DNA of 64,000 bases from JALHNI01 sp044226365 (lineage in GTDB: Bacteria > Acidobacteriota > Terriglobia > Bryobacterales > Bryobacteraceae). Location of the stretch: assembly GCA_044226365.1 (NCBI GenBank), contig JBGAHE010000025.1, positions 5,851-69,850 of the forward strand. Direction: 5' to 3'. This document shows, piece by piece, positions 53,530 to 60,020 of the stretch (positions are counted from its first letter, which is position 1; each line of letters opens with the position of its first letter). The notes beneath the pieces are model-generated. The model searched no databases and was not told the DNA's origin. It saw only the letters and a list, made by a program, of their open reading frames with translations. Made by a program: the position numbers and the translations under genes.

Positions 53530-54830
53530 GCCTTTTCTCCCAGGTTGATCCCACCCCGCCCGATGCCAACCGGCCCCTCGCCGAACGCCTGCGTCCACGC
53601 ACCCTCGAAGAGTACGTCGGCCAGCAGCACATCCTCGGCGAAGGCAAACCCCTGCGCCGCCAGATCGAACGTGGCCAGCTCTCGTCCCTCATCCTTTGGG
53701 GACCGCCCGGCGTCGGCAAAACCACCCTCGCCCACCTCATCGCCCAACGCAGCGAAGCGGACTTCGTCCCCCTCAGCGCCGTCATGAGCGGCATCAAAGA
53801 AATCAAAGAAGTGATGTCGGCCGCCGAAAAGTCGCGCCTCTACGGACGCCGCACCGTCCTGTTCGTCGACGAAATCCATCGCTTCAACAAAGCCCAGCAG
53901 GACGCCTTTCTGCCTTACGTCGAACGCGGCGACATCATCCTGATCGGCGCCACCACCGAAAATCCGTCCTTCGAAGTGAACTCCGCTCTGCTCTCGCGCT
54001 CGAAGGTTTACGCCCTGCAAGCCCTCTCCACCGCCCAGATCGTCAAGCTCCTCGAACGCGGCGCCGACCTCCTCCACCTCCAGCCGACGCCCGAACTCCT
54101 CGAACAGATCGCCATCTACTCCAACGGCGACGCCCGCACCGCCTACAACCTCCTCGAACTCGCCGCCGCCACCGCCCAGGATGGCGTCATTCCGCCCGGC
54201 GCCGTCGAAGAGTTACTCGGCCGTAAGCTCACCCTTTATGACAAGGGCGGTGAGCAGCACTACAATCTCATCTCCGCCCTGCACAAGTCCGTGCGCTCCT
54301 CCGATGCCGACGCCGCCCTCTACTGGCTCGCCCGCATGCTCGAAGGCGGTGAGGACCGCATGTATCTCGCCCGCCGTCTGGTGCGCATGGCCGTTGAAGA
54401 CATTGGCCTCGCCGACCCGCGCGCCGTCGAGCAAGCCATCGCCTGCATGCAGACCGTCCACTTCCTGGGCGTCCCCGAAGGGGACCAGGCCTTGGCTCAG
54501 ATCACCATCTACCTCGCTCTCGCCGCCAAGAGCGACGCCGCCTATCGCGCGCTGAACACCGCCCGCGCCACGGTCGCCTCCGCCCCCGACGAGCCCGTGC
54601 CCATGCAACTCCGCAACGCTCCCACCCGCGCCATGAAGCAGTGGGGCTACGGCGAAGGCTATCAGCACGCGCACCAAAGCGACGACGCGCTCACCACCAT
54701 GCAATGCCTGCCCGATTCCCTCGTCGGCACCGAGTTTTACGAGCCCACCAACCGCGGCCTCGAAGCCCGCATCCGCGAACGGCTCGCCGAAATTCGCACC
54801 CGCCGGCACCCTCCCGAGGAAAAGCCATAA
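53526..54830 (+). CDS. rarA: Replication-associated recombination protein RarA (MgsA)
   Basis: AAA+ ATPase of 434 residues that acts at stalled replication forks. The conserved RarA N-terminal block RPLAERLRPRTLEEYVGQQ is followed by Walker A GPPGVGKT at 59-66 and Walker B LFVDEIHRFNKAQQDAFLP near 115. The sensor-1 stretch GATTENPSFEVNSALLSR and the C-terminal tetramerisation region with RMAVEDIGLADPRA are present. The start is TTG 53526, overlapping the TGA of the methyltransferase gene (TTGA), an arrangement that favours coupled translation. Confidence 0.95.
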   Translation: MSLFSQVDPTPPDANRPLAERLRPRTLEEYVGQQHILGEGKPLRRQIERGQLSSLILWGPPGVGKTTLAHLIAQRSEADFVPLSAVMSGIKEIKEVMSAAEKSRLYGRRTVLFVDEIHRFNKAQQDAFLPYVERGDIILIGATTENPSFEVNSALLSRSKVYALQALSTAQIVKLLERGADLLHLQPTPELLEQIAIYSNGDARTAYNLLELAAATAQDGVIPPGAVEELLGRKLTLYDKGGEQHYNLISALHKSVRSSDADAALYWLARMLEGGEDRMYLARRLVRMAVEDIGLADPRAVEQAIACMQTVHFLGVPEGDQALAQITIYLALAAKSDAAYRALNTARATVASAPDEPVPMQLRNAPTRAMKQWGYGEGYQHAHQSDDALTTMQCLPDSLVGTEFYEPTNRGLEARIRERLAEIRTRRHPPEEKP

Positions 54831-54840
54831 TAAGGCCAGC

Positions 54841-55344
54841 GTGACTCGCGCCGAACAACTCGCCTTGCTGCGTGAAAGGATTTTCCGTTTCGCGGCATCT
54901 CGTATTGCGGCGGATCGTGCGGAAGATTTGGCCCAGGAAGTGCTCGTCGTGCTGGAAGAGAAGTATCCGCATCTGGACCGGCTTGAGGATCTCATGCCTT
55001 TGAGCTTGCAAATCATGCGCTTCAAGATGACCGCGGCGCTCCGCAAAAGCTACCGGCGCGGCGAGACCCACTCGGTCTCCGTCGACGAGTGGCCCCTCAC
55101 CGACCCCACCCCCGGCCCCGACGTCCAAGCCGAACGCAATGAAACCCGCGCCCGCCTCGCCCAAGCCTTCGCCGGCCTTGGCGAACGCTGCCGCCAGATC
55201 CTCCGCCTCAAACTCGAAGGCCGCAGCCTCGTCGAGATTCAAGGCCTCCTCGGCGCCGAATCCATCAATACCGTTTACACCTGGGACCATCGCTGCCGCC
55301 AGCAGATGCGCGAACTGATGACGCCCACCGGGAGGCCGTCGTGA
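54841..55344 (+). CDS. ECF-type RNA polymerase sigma factor
   Basis: 167 residues. Region sigma-2 about 10-75 (RIAADRAEDLAQEVLVVL), sigma-4 about 105-160 (LGERCRQILRLKLEGRSLVEIQGLLG). It directs RNA polymerase to specific promoters and is normally held by a membrane anti-sigma protein. The start is GTG 54841 with AAGG about 5 nt upstream. The stop overlaps by 4 bp (GTGA) the start of the membrane protein that follows, which is the expected sigma/anti-sigma layout. CATAAT at 54826-54831, inside the end of rarA, could be a -10. Confidence 0.88.
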   Translation: MTRAEQLALLRERIFRFAASRIAADRAEDLAQEVLVVLEEKYPHLDRLEDLMPLSLQIMRFKMTAALRKSYRRGETHSVSVDEWPLTDPTPGPDVQAERNETRARLAQAFAGLGERCRQILRLKLEGRSLVEIQGLLGAESINTVYTWDHRCRQQMRELMTPTGRPS

Positions 55345-56387
55345 CGCCCGAAATCGAACGCCTCCTCGCCGAATACGCCACCGGCACGCTCAACGACGCC
55401 GACCGTCAAAAGCTCTTCGCCGCCGCGCTTGAGGACCAGTCCGTCTTTGCAGCTCTCTCCGAAGAACAGGCACTGAAGGACGTCTTCGACGACCCCGAGT
55501 CACGCGGCTATCTGCTCGCCGAACTCGACCGTCTCTCCGAACCCCAGCAGCCCGCCCTCGGGCCGCCGCCCGCCCGCGCGCAGATGAAACTGCGCTCCGC
55601 CGCGCACTCGGCCGAAGCCCTGTCGATGCCTGCGCCGGCCCAGGCTCCAGCCCCGGCGCCGCCGGTCTCCGCGCGGCGCTTCGCCCTCCCTCTCGCCGCC
55701 GTCCTTTCGGCGATCGTCATCACGAGTTGGCTCTGGTGGCGCTCGCAACCCACCACCACGGAAGTCGCCCGGAACACGCCGCCCGCTCAAAGCGCCCCGC
55801 CCGCGCAGGAAGCCGCCCCGGTCACTCCCCCACCCGCCCCGAAAGCGCCACTCTCGAAAGCGCCACTCTCGAAAGCAAAAGCCGCCCAACCCCAACCCGC
55901 CAAAGCCGACACCGACCTCGCCCAACAGGCCGAAACCCCGGCGCCGGCCGCCGTCGAGCGCGAAGCCGACGCCAAAGAAAAAGTAGTCGCCGCCAACGAG
56001 ATGCGAGCGGAAAAAAAGGCTGAAGCACCCGCCCCCGCCGTCGCCTCCGCCCAACGACCCGGCCTCGCCGCCGGCTATCTCTCCCGCCAGGCCCCCACTC
56101 GCCCCTGGCGCATCGAACGCCTCGAAAATGGCCGCTACGTCCCCACCGACGGACCCTTCCGCGCCGGCGACACCATCACCATTCTTCTGCCCGCCACGCC
56201 CCGACCGCAGCTCACCGCCGTCGACGGCACCCCGATTTCGCTCGAAAAAGATGGCGACTGGTACCGCAGCGCGCCGCTCTCGCTTGCGCGCGGCGTCCAC
56301 GAATACCTCCCCACCACCGAACAACCCTCCGCTGACCGGGCCCGCCAATCGGCGCCCGCTCCTCGCATCCGTCTAACTGTGGACTAG
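55341..56387 (+). CDS. Predicted membrane anti-sigma factor, non-zinc type
   Basis: 348 residues, single-pass. Residues 1-110 are the cytoplasmic part, with no His-x3-Cys-x2-Cys zinc motif, so it differs from ZAS-type anti-sigmas. A transmembrane helix lies near residues 115-135 (LPLAAVLSAIVITSWLWW). Then comes an extracytoplasmic Pro/Ala/Lys/Glu-rich linker (about 140-240), including a duplicated APLSK, and a C-terminal folded domain of about 100 residues with PTRPWRIERLENGRYVPTDG. Position and overlap with the ECF sigma gene support the role. The last 15 bp overlap the convergent rsmG gene. Confidence 0.72.
   Translation: MTPEIERLLAEYATGTLNDADRQKLFAAALEDQSVFAALSEEQALKDVFDDPESRGYLLAELDRLSEPQQPALGPPPARAQMKLRSAAHSAEALSMPAPAQAPAPAPPVSARRFALPLAAVLSAIVITSWLWWRSQPTTTEVARNTPPAQSAPPAQEAAPVTPPPAPKAPLSKAPLSKAKAAQPQPAKADTDLAQQAETPAPAAVEREADAKEKVVAANEMRAEKKAEAPAPAVASAQRPGLAAGYLSRQAPTRPWRIERLENGRYVPTDGPFRAGDTITILLPATPRPQLTAVDGTPISLEKDGDWYRSAPLSLARGVHEYLPTTEQPSADRARQSAPAPRIRLTVD
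55841..55876 (+). repeat. 15-bp tandem repeat, 2.4 copies, in the linker of the anti-sigma gene
   Basis: GAAAGCGCCACTCTC occurs at 55841-55855 and 55856-55870, followed by a partial third copy, encoding KAPLS repeats. Copy number could vary without breaking the frame. Confidence 0.85.
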
Positions 56388-57011
56388 CTCCACCACCGTG
56401 CGCGTCCCCAGATCATCCGGCAAACTGTAGCGCTCCACAATCCGCATCGCCACCCGCCGCTTCGCCGCTTCCTGCTTAGCGGCCGCCATCTCGCTCTCCG
56501 CATCCGGACCCTTATAAAACAAGGCCCGCGCCCCTTGCCGCAACGCCGGCGCGAACAACGGAATCGCCTTTTCGAGCGGCGCCACCGCCCGCGCCGTAAT
56601 CACTTCCGCGCGCTGCTTCGCCAGCCATTCTTCCGCCCGCTGCGGAATCACCCGCACGTTGCTGAGCTCCAACGTCTCCACCGCGCTCTGCACAAACCGG
56701 GCCTTCTTCTGAATCGACTCGAGCAGGCCGAACTGCGTCTCCGGTAGAACAATCGCCAGCGGCAAACCCGGCAGTCCCGCGCCCGTTCCCGCATCCACCA
56801 CGCGCCCCGCGTTCTTGAAGAGCCGCCACGGCATCACCGAATCGAGCACATGCTTGATCGCCGCCTCGCGCTCACCCAGAATGCGCGTCAGGTTCATCGT
56901 CTGATTGGCTTCGACAATCAGTTCCAGATGCTTGGCGCCCAAAGAGATTAAGCGGTCACGTTCAGGGAGATCTGCGGGAAGAATCGCGGCGAGTTCGTCA
57001 GCGAAGGACAA
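56373..57011 (-). CDS. rsmG: 16S rRNA (guanine-N7)-methyltransferase RsmG
   Basis: 212 residues, formerly GidB. Methylates G527 of 16S rRNA with SAM; loss of it gives low-level streptomycin resistance in several bacteria. SAM-binding VVDAGTGAGLPGLPLAI is near residue 70-86, and NLTRI and RAVAPLEK are conserved RsmG blocks. The start is a TTG at 57011; no Shine-Dalgarno is visible. It is 23 nt behind the tRNA-Ala on the same strand, without a terminator between, so it may be transcribed with the tRNA. It overlaps the anti-sigma gene by 15 bp at the 3' end. Confidence 0.94.
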   Translation of the reverse strand: MSFADELAAILPADLPERDRLISLGAKHLELIVEANQTMNLTRILGEREAAIKHVLDSVMPWRLFKNAGRVVDAGTGAGLPGLPLAIVLPETQFGLLESIQKKARFVQSAVETLELSNVRVIPQRAEEWLAKQRAEVITARAVAPLEKAIPLFAPALRQGARALFYKGPDAESEMAAAKQEAAKRRVAMRIVERYSLPDDLGTRTVVELVHS

Positions 57012-57034
57012 GTTGCTTTGTCAGGGAGGGAATT

Positions 57035-57110
57035 TGGTGGACCTGATCGGGTTCGAACCGATGACCTCTTCCATGCCATGGAAGCGCGCTCCCAACTGCG
57101 CCACAGGCCC
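57035..57110 (-). tRNA. tRNA-Ala (anticodon GGC), CCA encoded
   Basis: 76 nt on the minus strand. Acceptor GGGCCTG pairs with CAGGTCC and includes the G3:U70 pair that defines alanine tRNAs. The D arm GCGC/GCGC, anticodon arm CTTCC/GGAAG with loop ATGGCAT (anticodon GGC), and T arm ATCGG/CCGAT with TTCGAAC are all complete, with A73 and CCA. A TATAAT on the minus strand at 57130-57135 lies about 20 nt upstream of the 5' end. Confidence 0.97.
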
Positions 57111-57128
57111 ACATCAGGCGGACAACCT

Positions 57129-57137
57129 TATTATAGT
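57129..57137. promoter_or_regulatory. Bidirectional -10 box between tRNA-Ala and the HD hydrolase
   Basis: TATTATA (57129-57135) reads TATAAT on the minus strand towards tRNA-Ala and TATTAT/TATAGT on the plus strand towards the ATG at 57142. On the plus strand only 4-7 nt separate it from the start codon, so a leaderless mRNA is expected. Confidence 0.6.
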
Positions 57138-57141
57138 ACAG

Positions 57142-57693
57142 ATGAGCCGCGAAGAAGCTTGGGAATTGTTGTGTGAATACGTGAAGTCGGAAAGTTTGCG
57201 CAAGCACGGCCTCGCCGTCGAGACCTGCATGGCCGCTTACGCCCGCGAATATGGCGAAGACGAGGAGAAATGGCGCGTCACAGCCCTCCTCCACGACTTC
57301 GACTGGGAAATCCACCCCCAGCTTCCGGACCATCCCCTCAAGGGTGAACCGATCCTCGCCGAACGCGGCGTCAGCGAAGAAATTCGCCAGGCGATCCTCT
57401 CGCACGCCACCTTCAGCGGCGTCCCCCGCGACACCCGCCTCCGCCAGGCCCTCTTCGCCTGCGACGAACTCGCCGGCTTCATCACCGCCTGCAGCTACGT
57501 CAAACCCTCGAAGAGCGTCCACGAAGTCGAAGTCGCAGGCGTCCGTAAAAAGATGAAAGATAAGGCTTTTGCCCGCGCCGTCAACCGTGACGACATCACC
57601 GTCGGCGCCGCCGAACTGGGCGTCGACCTCGACACCCACATCGCCTTCTGCCTCAAAGCGATGCAGGCCAACTCCGCCGCCCTCGGGCTTTAA
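57142..57693 (+). CDS. HD-domain hydrolase (HDIG type)
   Basis: 183 residues. HD-superfamily phosphohydrolase-like helical protein: conserved H22 in RKHGLAVE, HD doublet at 51-52 in LLHDFDWE, then LSHATFSGVP and CDELAGFI. This subgroup is usually annotated HDIG; no substrate is known. The open frame continues upstream through the tRNA, but ATG 57142 is the only start outside it and has a -10 box 4-7 nt in front, consistent with leaderless initiation. Its stop overlaps the stop of a convergent MoaD-like gene by 4 bp. Confidence 0.85.
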   Translation: MSREEAWELLCEYVKSESLRKHGLAVETCMAAYAREYGEDEEKWRVTALLHDFDWEIHPQLPDHPLKGEPILAERGVSEEIRQAILSHATFSGVPRDTRLRQALFACDELAGFITACSYVKPSKSVHEVEVAGVRKKMKDKAFARAVNRDDITVGAAELGVDLDTHIAFCLKAMQANSAALGL

Positions 57694-57956
57694 CGGCCGC
57701 CCTTGATCGCGGCCAGAAACTGCACCTCGGCTTCCGGACCCACCTCGTCCGCCAGCCCAATCGAACTGATCTCGCCGTCGATCCCCACCGCAAGATTCGA
57801 AAGCAGTTTCCCGTCATTCACCAGGCGCCCGCGCAAGTCCGGAAACTGCTCTTCGAGCGCCTGCACCACCTCGCGCACCGTCCGCCCCGGCGCCTCCACG
57901 AACTCGCGTCCGCCAGTTGCGGCGCGCAGCAGGGCGGGGATATGGACCTGGGCCAT
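57690..57956 (-). CDS. MoaD/ThiS-family ubiquitin-like sulfur carrier protein, C-terminus GGR
   Basis: 88 residues with a beta-grasp pattern typical of MoaD/ThiS. The C-terminus is AAIKGGR: the usual terminal GG is followed by one arginine, so a protease would have to trim it before adenylation or thiocarboxylation. No MoeB/ThiF-type activating enzyme or Mec+-like protease is encoded nearby. ATG 57956 abuts the sialidase stop (TAA-ATG, 0 bp gap), so the two are co-translated. A CysO-like role in cysteine or other sulfur transfer, or protein tagging, is possible. Confidence 0.85.
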   Translation of the reverse strand: MAQVHIPALLRAATGGREFVEAPGRTVREVVQALEEQFPDLRGRLVNDGKLLSNLAVGIDGEISSIGLADEVGPEAEVQFLAAIKGGR

Positions 57957-59036
57957 TTATTTCAAGTCTTTCAGCCGGAACGAAACCACTTCCATCCGCG
58001 ACAAGCCCGGCAACCCGCGCCCACCGGACGCAAATCCCAGTAACACGTTGCCCTTCACGAAGTGGATCGCCGTGTAGCAATACCAGCCGTCGGGCGCCGT
58101 GCGAATGTTCGTCACCGCCTTCCAACTCCGTCCATTGTCCTTCGAGATTGCCACCGTCTGCGGCGACCGCTTGCCGCCGAACGTCGGCGTCGACTTCAAC
58201 GCCGCGTCGGCGTTCGTGTGATCATTCCACACCACCAACAAGTCTCCCGACCCCGGCACCCGCTCGATCGACGCCGGCGACAGCGGCGAAGCCAGCTTCG
58301 ACGGTTGCGCCGTGCTCCACGTTTCCGCCCGATCCGACGAGTAAGAGATATATTGACTGCCCAACTGCGTCCGGATGAACATCATCACCCGGCCGTCTTT
58401 CAGTTCCACCACGCCCGGCTCTTGAAATCCCGCGCGCGTATCGGCCGGCGGATTCAACACGCCGGTGCGCCGCCATGTCTTGCCCGCATCGTCCGACACA
58501 TACGTCATTGCTGTCCCCGCCCCCCCGAACTTCGTCTCGGTATTCGGATGCAGCGCCACCGGCATCACCAGCCGCCCGCTCTTCAACTGAATCACACGAT
58601 CGTTGTTCAACACGTAATAGCCCGGCTCCGCGATCGTCGGCAGCGGCTCGCTCCAACTCTGCCCTTCGTCCGACGAATAGCGCAGCAGCGGATGACAGTC
58701 CGTCAGCGAATTCTTGCGCAGATAGAACAACGCGATCCGCCCGTCCTTCAACCGCAGCAGCGACACGCTCATCGCATTCATGTTGCCTTCGCGCCCCACG
58801 ATCGTCACATCGTCCTTCGTCCACGTCTGTCCCGCGTCGCTGGAATAACGCCCCACCACGGTGGCCGCGTCATGGTCCCCGCCTCCCCCGGTAAACTTCG
58901 TATAAGCGAACAACACGCGCCCGTCTTTTAGCGTGACGAATGAGCCCTCCGTATTCCTCGGGTTCCCGGGTACGGGAGGCAGTTCGAGTACCGTTTTCAC
59001 GTCAAGGGCGGCGAGAAGCAGAAAAAGAGAAATCAT
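57957..59036 (-). CDS. Exported exo-alpha-sialidase-like BNR protein
   Basis: 359 residues, six-bladed propeller type. Short signal peptide (MISLFLLLAA). Asp boxes include YSSDAGQTWTKD, YSSDEGQSWSEPL, VSDDAGKTWRRTG, YSSDRAETWST and ISKDNGRSWKAV (S-x-D-x-G-x-x-W pattern), five in all. FQEPGVVELKDGRVMMFIRTQLG contains the conserved Glu and Arg of this family's active site region. A separate BNR protein occurs at 15-16 kb. It is immediately followed by the MoaD-like gene and is divergent from the aspartoacylase-like gene by 31 bp, where a palindrome and a TATAAT lie. Confidence 0.85.
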   Translation of the reverse strand: MISLFLLLAALDVKTVLELPPVPGNPRNTEGSFVTLKDGRVLFAYTKFTGGGGDHDAATVVGRYSSDAGQTWTKDDVTIVGREGNMNAMSVSLLRLKDGRIALFYLRKNSLTDCHPLLRYSSDEGQSWSEPLPTIAEPGYYVLNNDRVIQLKSGRLVMPVALHPNTETKFGGAGTAMTYVSDDAGKTWRRTGVLNPPADTRAGFQEPGVVELKDGRVMMFIRTQLGSQYISYSSDRAETWSTAQPSKLASPLSPASIERVPGSGDLLVVWNDHTNADAALKSTPTFGGKRSPQTVAISKDNGRSWKAVTNIRTAPDGWYCYTAIHFVKGNVLLGFASGGRGLPGLSRMEVVSFRLKDLK

Positions 59037-59039
59037 ACG

Positions 59040-59051
59040 ACTGTCGACAGT
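59040..59051. promoter_or_regulatory. 12-bp perfect palindrome, candidate operator
   Basis: ACTGTCGACAGT is self-complementary and fills the spacer of the plus-strand promoter, ending 1 bp before TATAAT. It lies in the 31-bp gap between the divergent sialidase (59036) and hydrolase (59068) starts, so one bound protein could block both genes. Confidence 0.6.
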
Positions 59052-59052
59052 T

Positions 59053-59059
59053 TATAATA
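59053..59059. promoter_or_regulatory. Bidirectional -10 box between the sialidase and aspartoacylase-like genes
   Basis: TATAATA (59053-59059) gives TATAAT on the plus strand, 9 nt before the GTG at 59068, and TATTAT on the minus strand, 17 nt before the sialidase ATG. No good -35 is seen on either side. Confidence 0.6.
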
Positions 59060-59067
59060 TTCCTTTC

Positions 59068-60018
59068 GTGGCCACATTTCACCCCCAAAACTACGCCCCC
59101 GGCGGAAAATATCGCCTCCCACTCCCCATCGACGACGTCGTCTCCCTTCCCGTCCTGTTGATCCGCGGCGCTCAACCCGGCCCAACCCTCGTCGCCTCCG
59201 CCAACGTCCACGGCGACGAATACGAAGGCGTCCGCGCCATCTTCGAACTCTTCGAAGAGCTCGACCCCTCCCGCATGTCCGGCGACTGGCTCGCCGTCCC
59301 CGTCGTCAACCCGCCCGCCTTCTGGGCCGGCACCCGCACCAGCCCCCTCGACGGCGCCAATCTCGCCCGTGTCTTCCCCGGCGACCCGCACGGCACGTTC
59401 TCCCAGCGCCTCGCCCACACCTTCGCGGAGAACATCATCGCCCACGGCTCCTTCTACCTCGACCTCCACAGCGGCGGCGTCAAGTTCCGCATGCCCACCA
59501 TGGTCGGCTACGCCGCCGATGACCCCCGTGGCAAGGCAGCGGCTGAAATCTTCGGCGCCACCACCATCTGGGGCCACCCGAAGCTCGACCCCGGCCGCAC
59601 CATCTCTTCTGCCGCCGCCTACAATATCCCTTGGCTCTACACCGAAGCTCGCGGCGCCGGACGGATCCACCCCGAAGACCTCGACATGATGAAGACCGGC
59701 CTTCGCAATCTGCTTCATCATTTAGGCATCCTGAAAGGTGCCCCGCCCCTCGCTTCGATTCGCTACCGTCTCTACGGTGACGGCAACACAGATAAGGGCA
59801 TGTCCGCCACTCAACCCGGCTTCCTGATGAAGCACGTGGATGTGCTGGACGAAGTCGCCGCCGGGACCGTTCTCGGCACCTTAGTCGATATGGCCGGCAA
59901 CCCGCTCGAACAATATCGAGCCCCGGTGGCCGGCGTCGTGGGCTTGGTGCGCGAGTTTCCCGTCGTCGCCGCCGAGGACCCCCTCTTCTTGATCGCGCAG
60001 TATGAAGGAGTTTCGTAA
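59068..60018 (+). CDS. Succinylglutamate desuccinylase/aspartoacylase-family zinc hydrolase
   Basis: 316 residues. An AstE/AspA (M14-like) metal hydrolase that removes acyl groups from amino acids. Zinc ligands are H48 and E51 in ANVHGDEYEG and a histidine in YLDLHSGG near residue 130; RxxxxPxxN-like substrate residues (DGANLARVFPG) follow. The GTG at 59068 is preceded by TATAAT at 59053-59058, so the mRNA is probably leaderless or nearly so. An upstream in-frame start at 58933 lies within the divergent gene and is unlikely. The aminotransferase gene starts 2 bp after the stop, which suggests deacylation followed by transamination. Confidence 0.87.
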   Translation: MATFHPQNYAPGGKYRLPLPIDDVVSLPVLLIRGAQPGPTLVASANVHGDEYEGVRAIFELFEELDPSRMSGDWLAVPVVNPPAFWAGTRTSPLDGANLARVFPGDPHGTFSQRLAHTFAENIIAHGSFYLDLHSGGVKFRMPTMVGYAADDPRGKAAAEIFGATTIWGHPKLDPGRTISSAAAYNIPWLYTEARGAGRIHPEDLDMMKTGLRNLLHHLGILKGAPPLASIRYRLYGDGNTDKGMSATQPGFLMKHVDVLDEVAAGTVLGTLVDMAGNPLEQYRAPVAGVVGLVREFPVVAAEDPLFLIAQYEGVS

Positions 60019-60020
60019 GT

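Noticed and set aside
52711..53598. Upstream extension of the phosphoglucomutase frame by about 295 codons
   Set aside because: It is antisense to the SpoU methyltransferase, and the family's N-terminus begins at 52710.
56905..57141. Upstream extension of the HD hydrolase frame
   Set aside because: It crosses the tRNA-Ala gene; the HD domain begins after ATG 57142.
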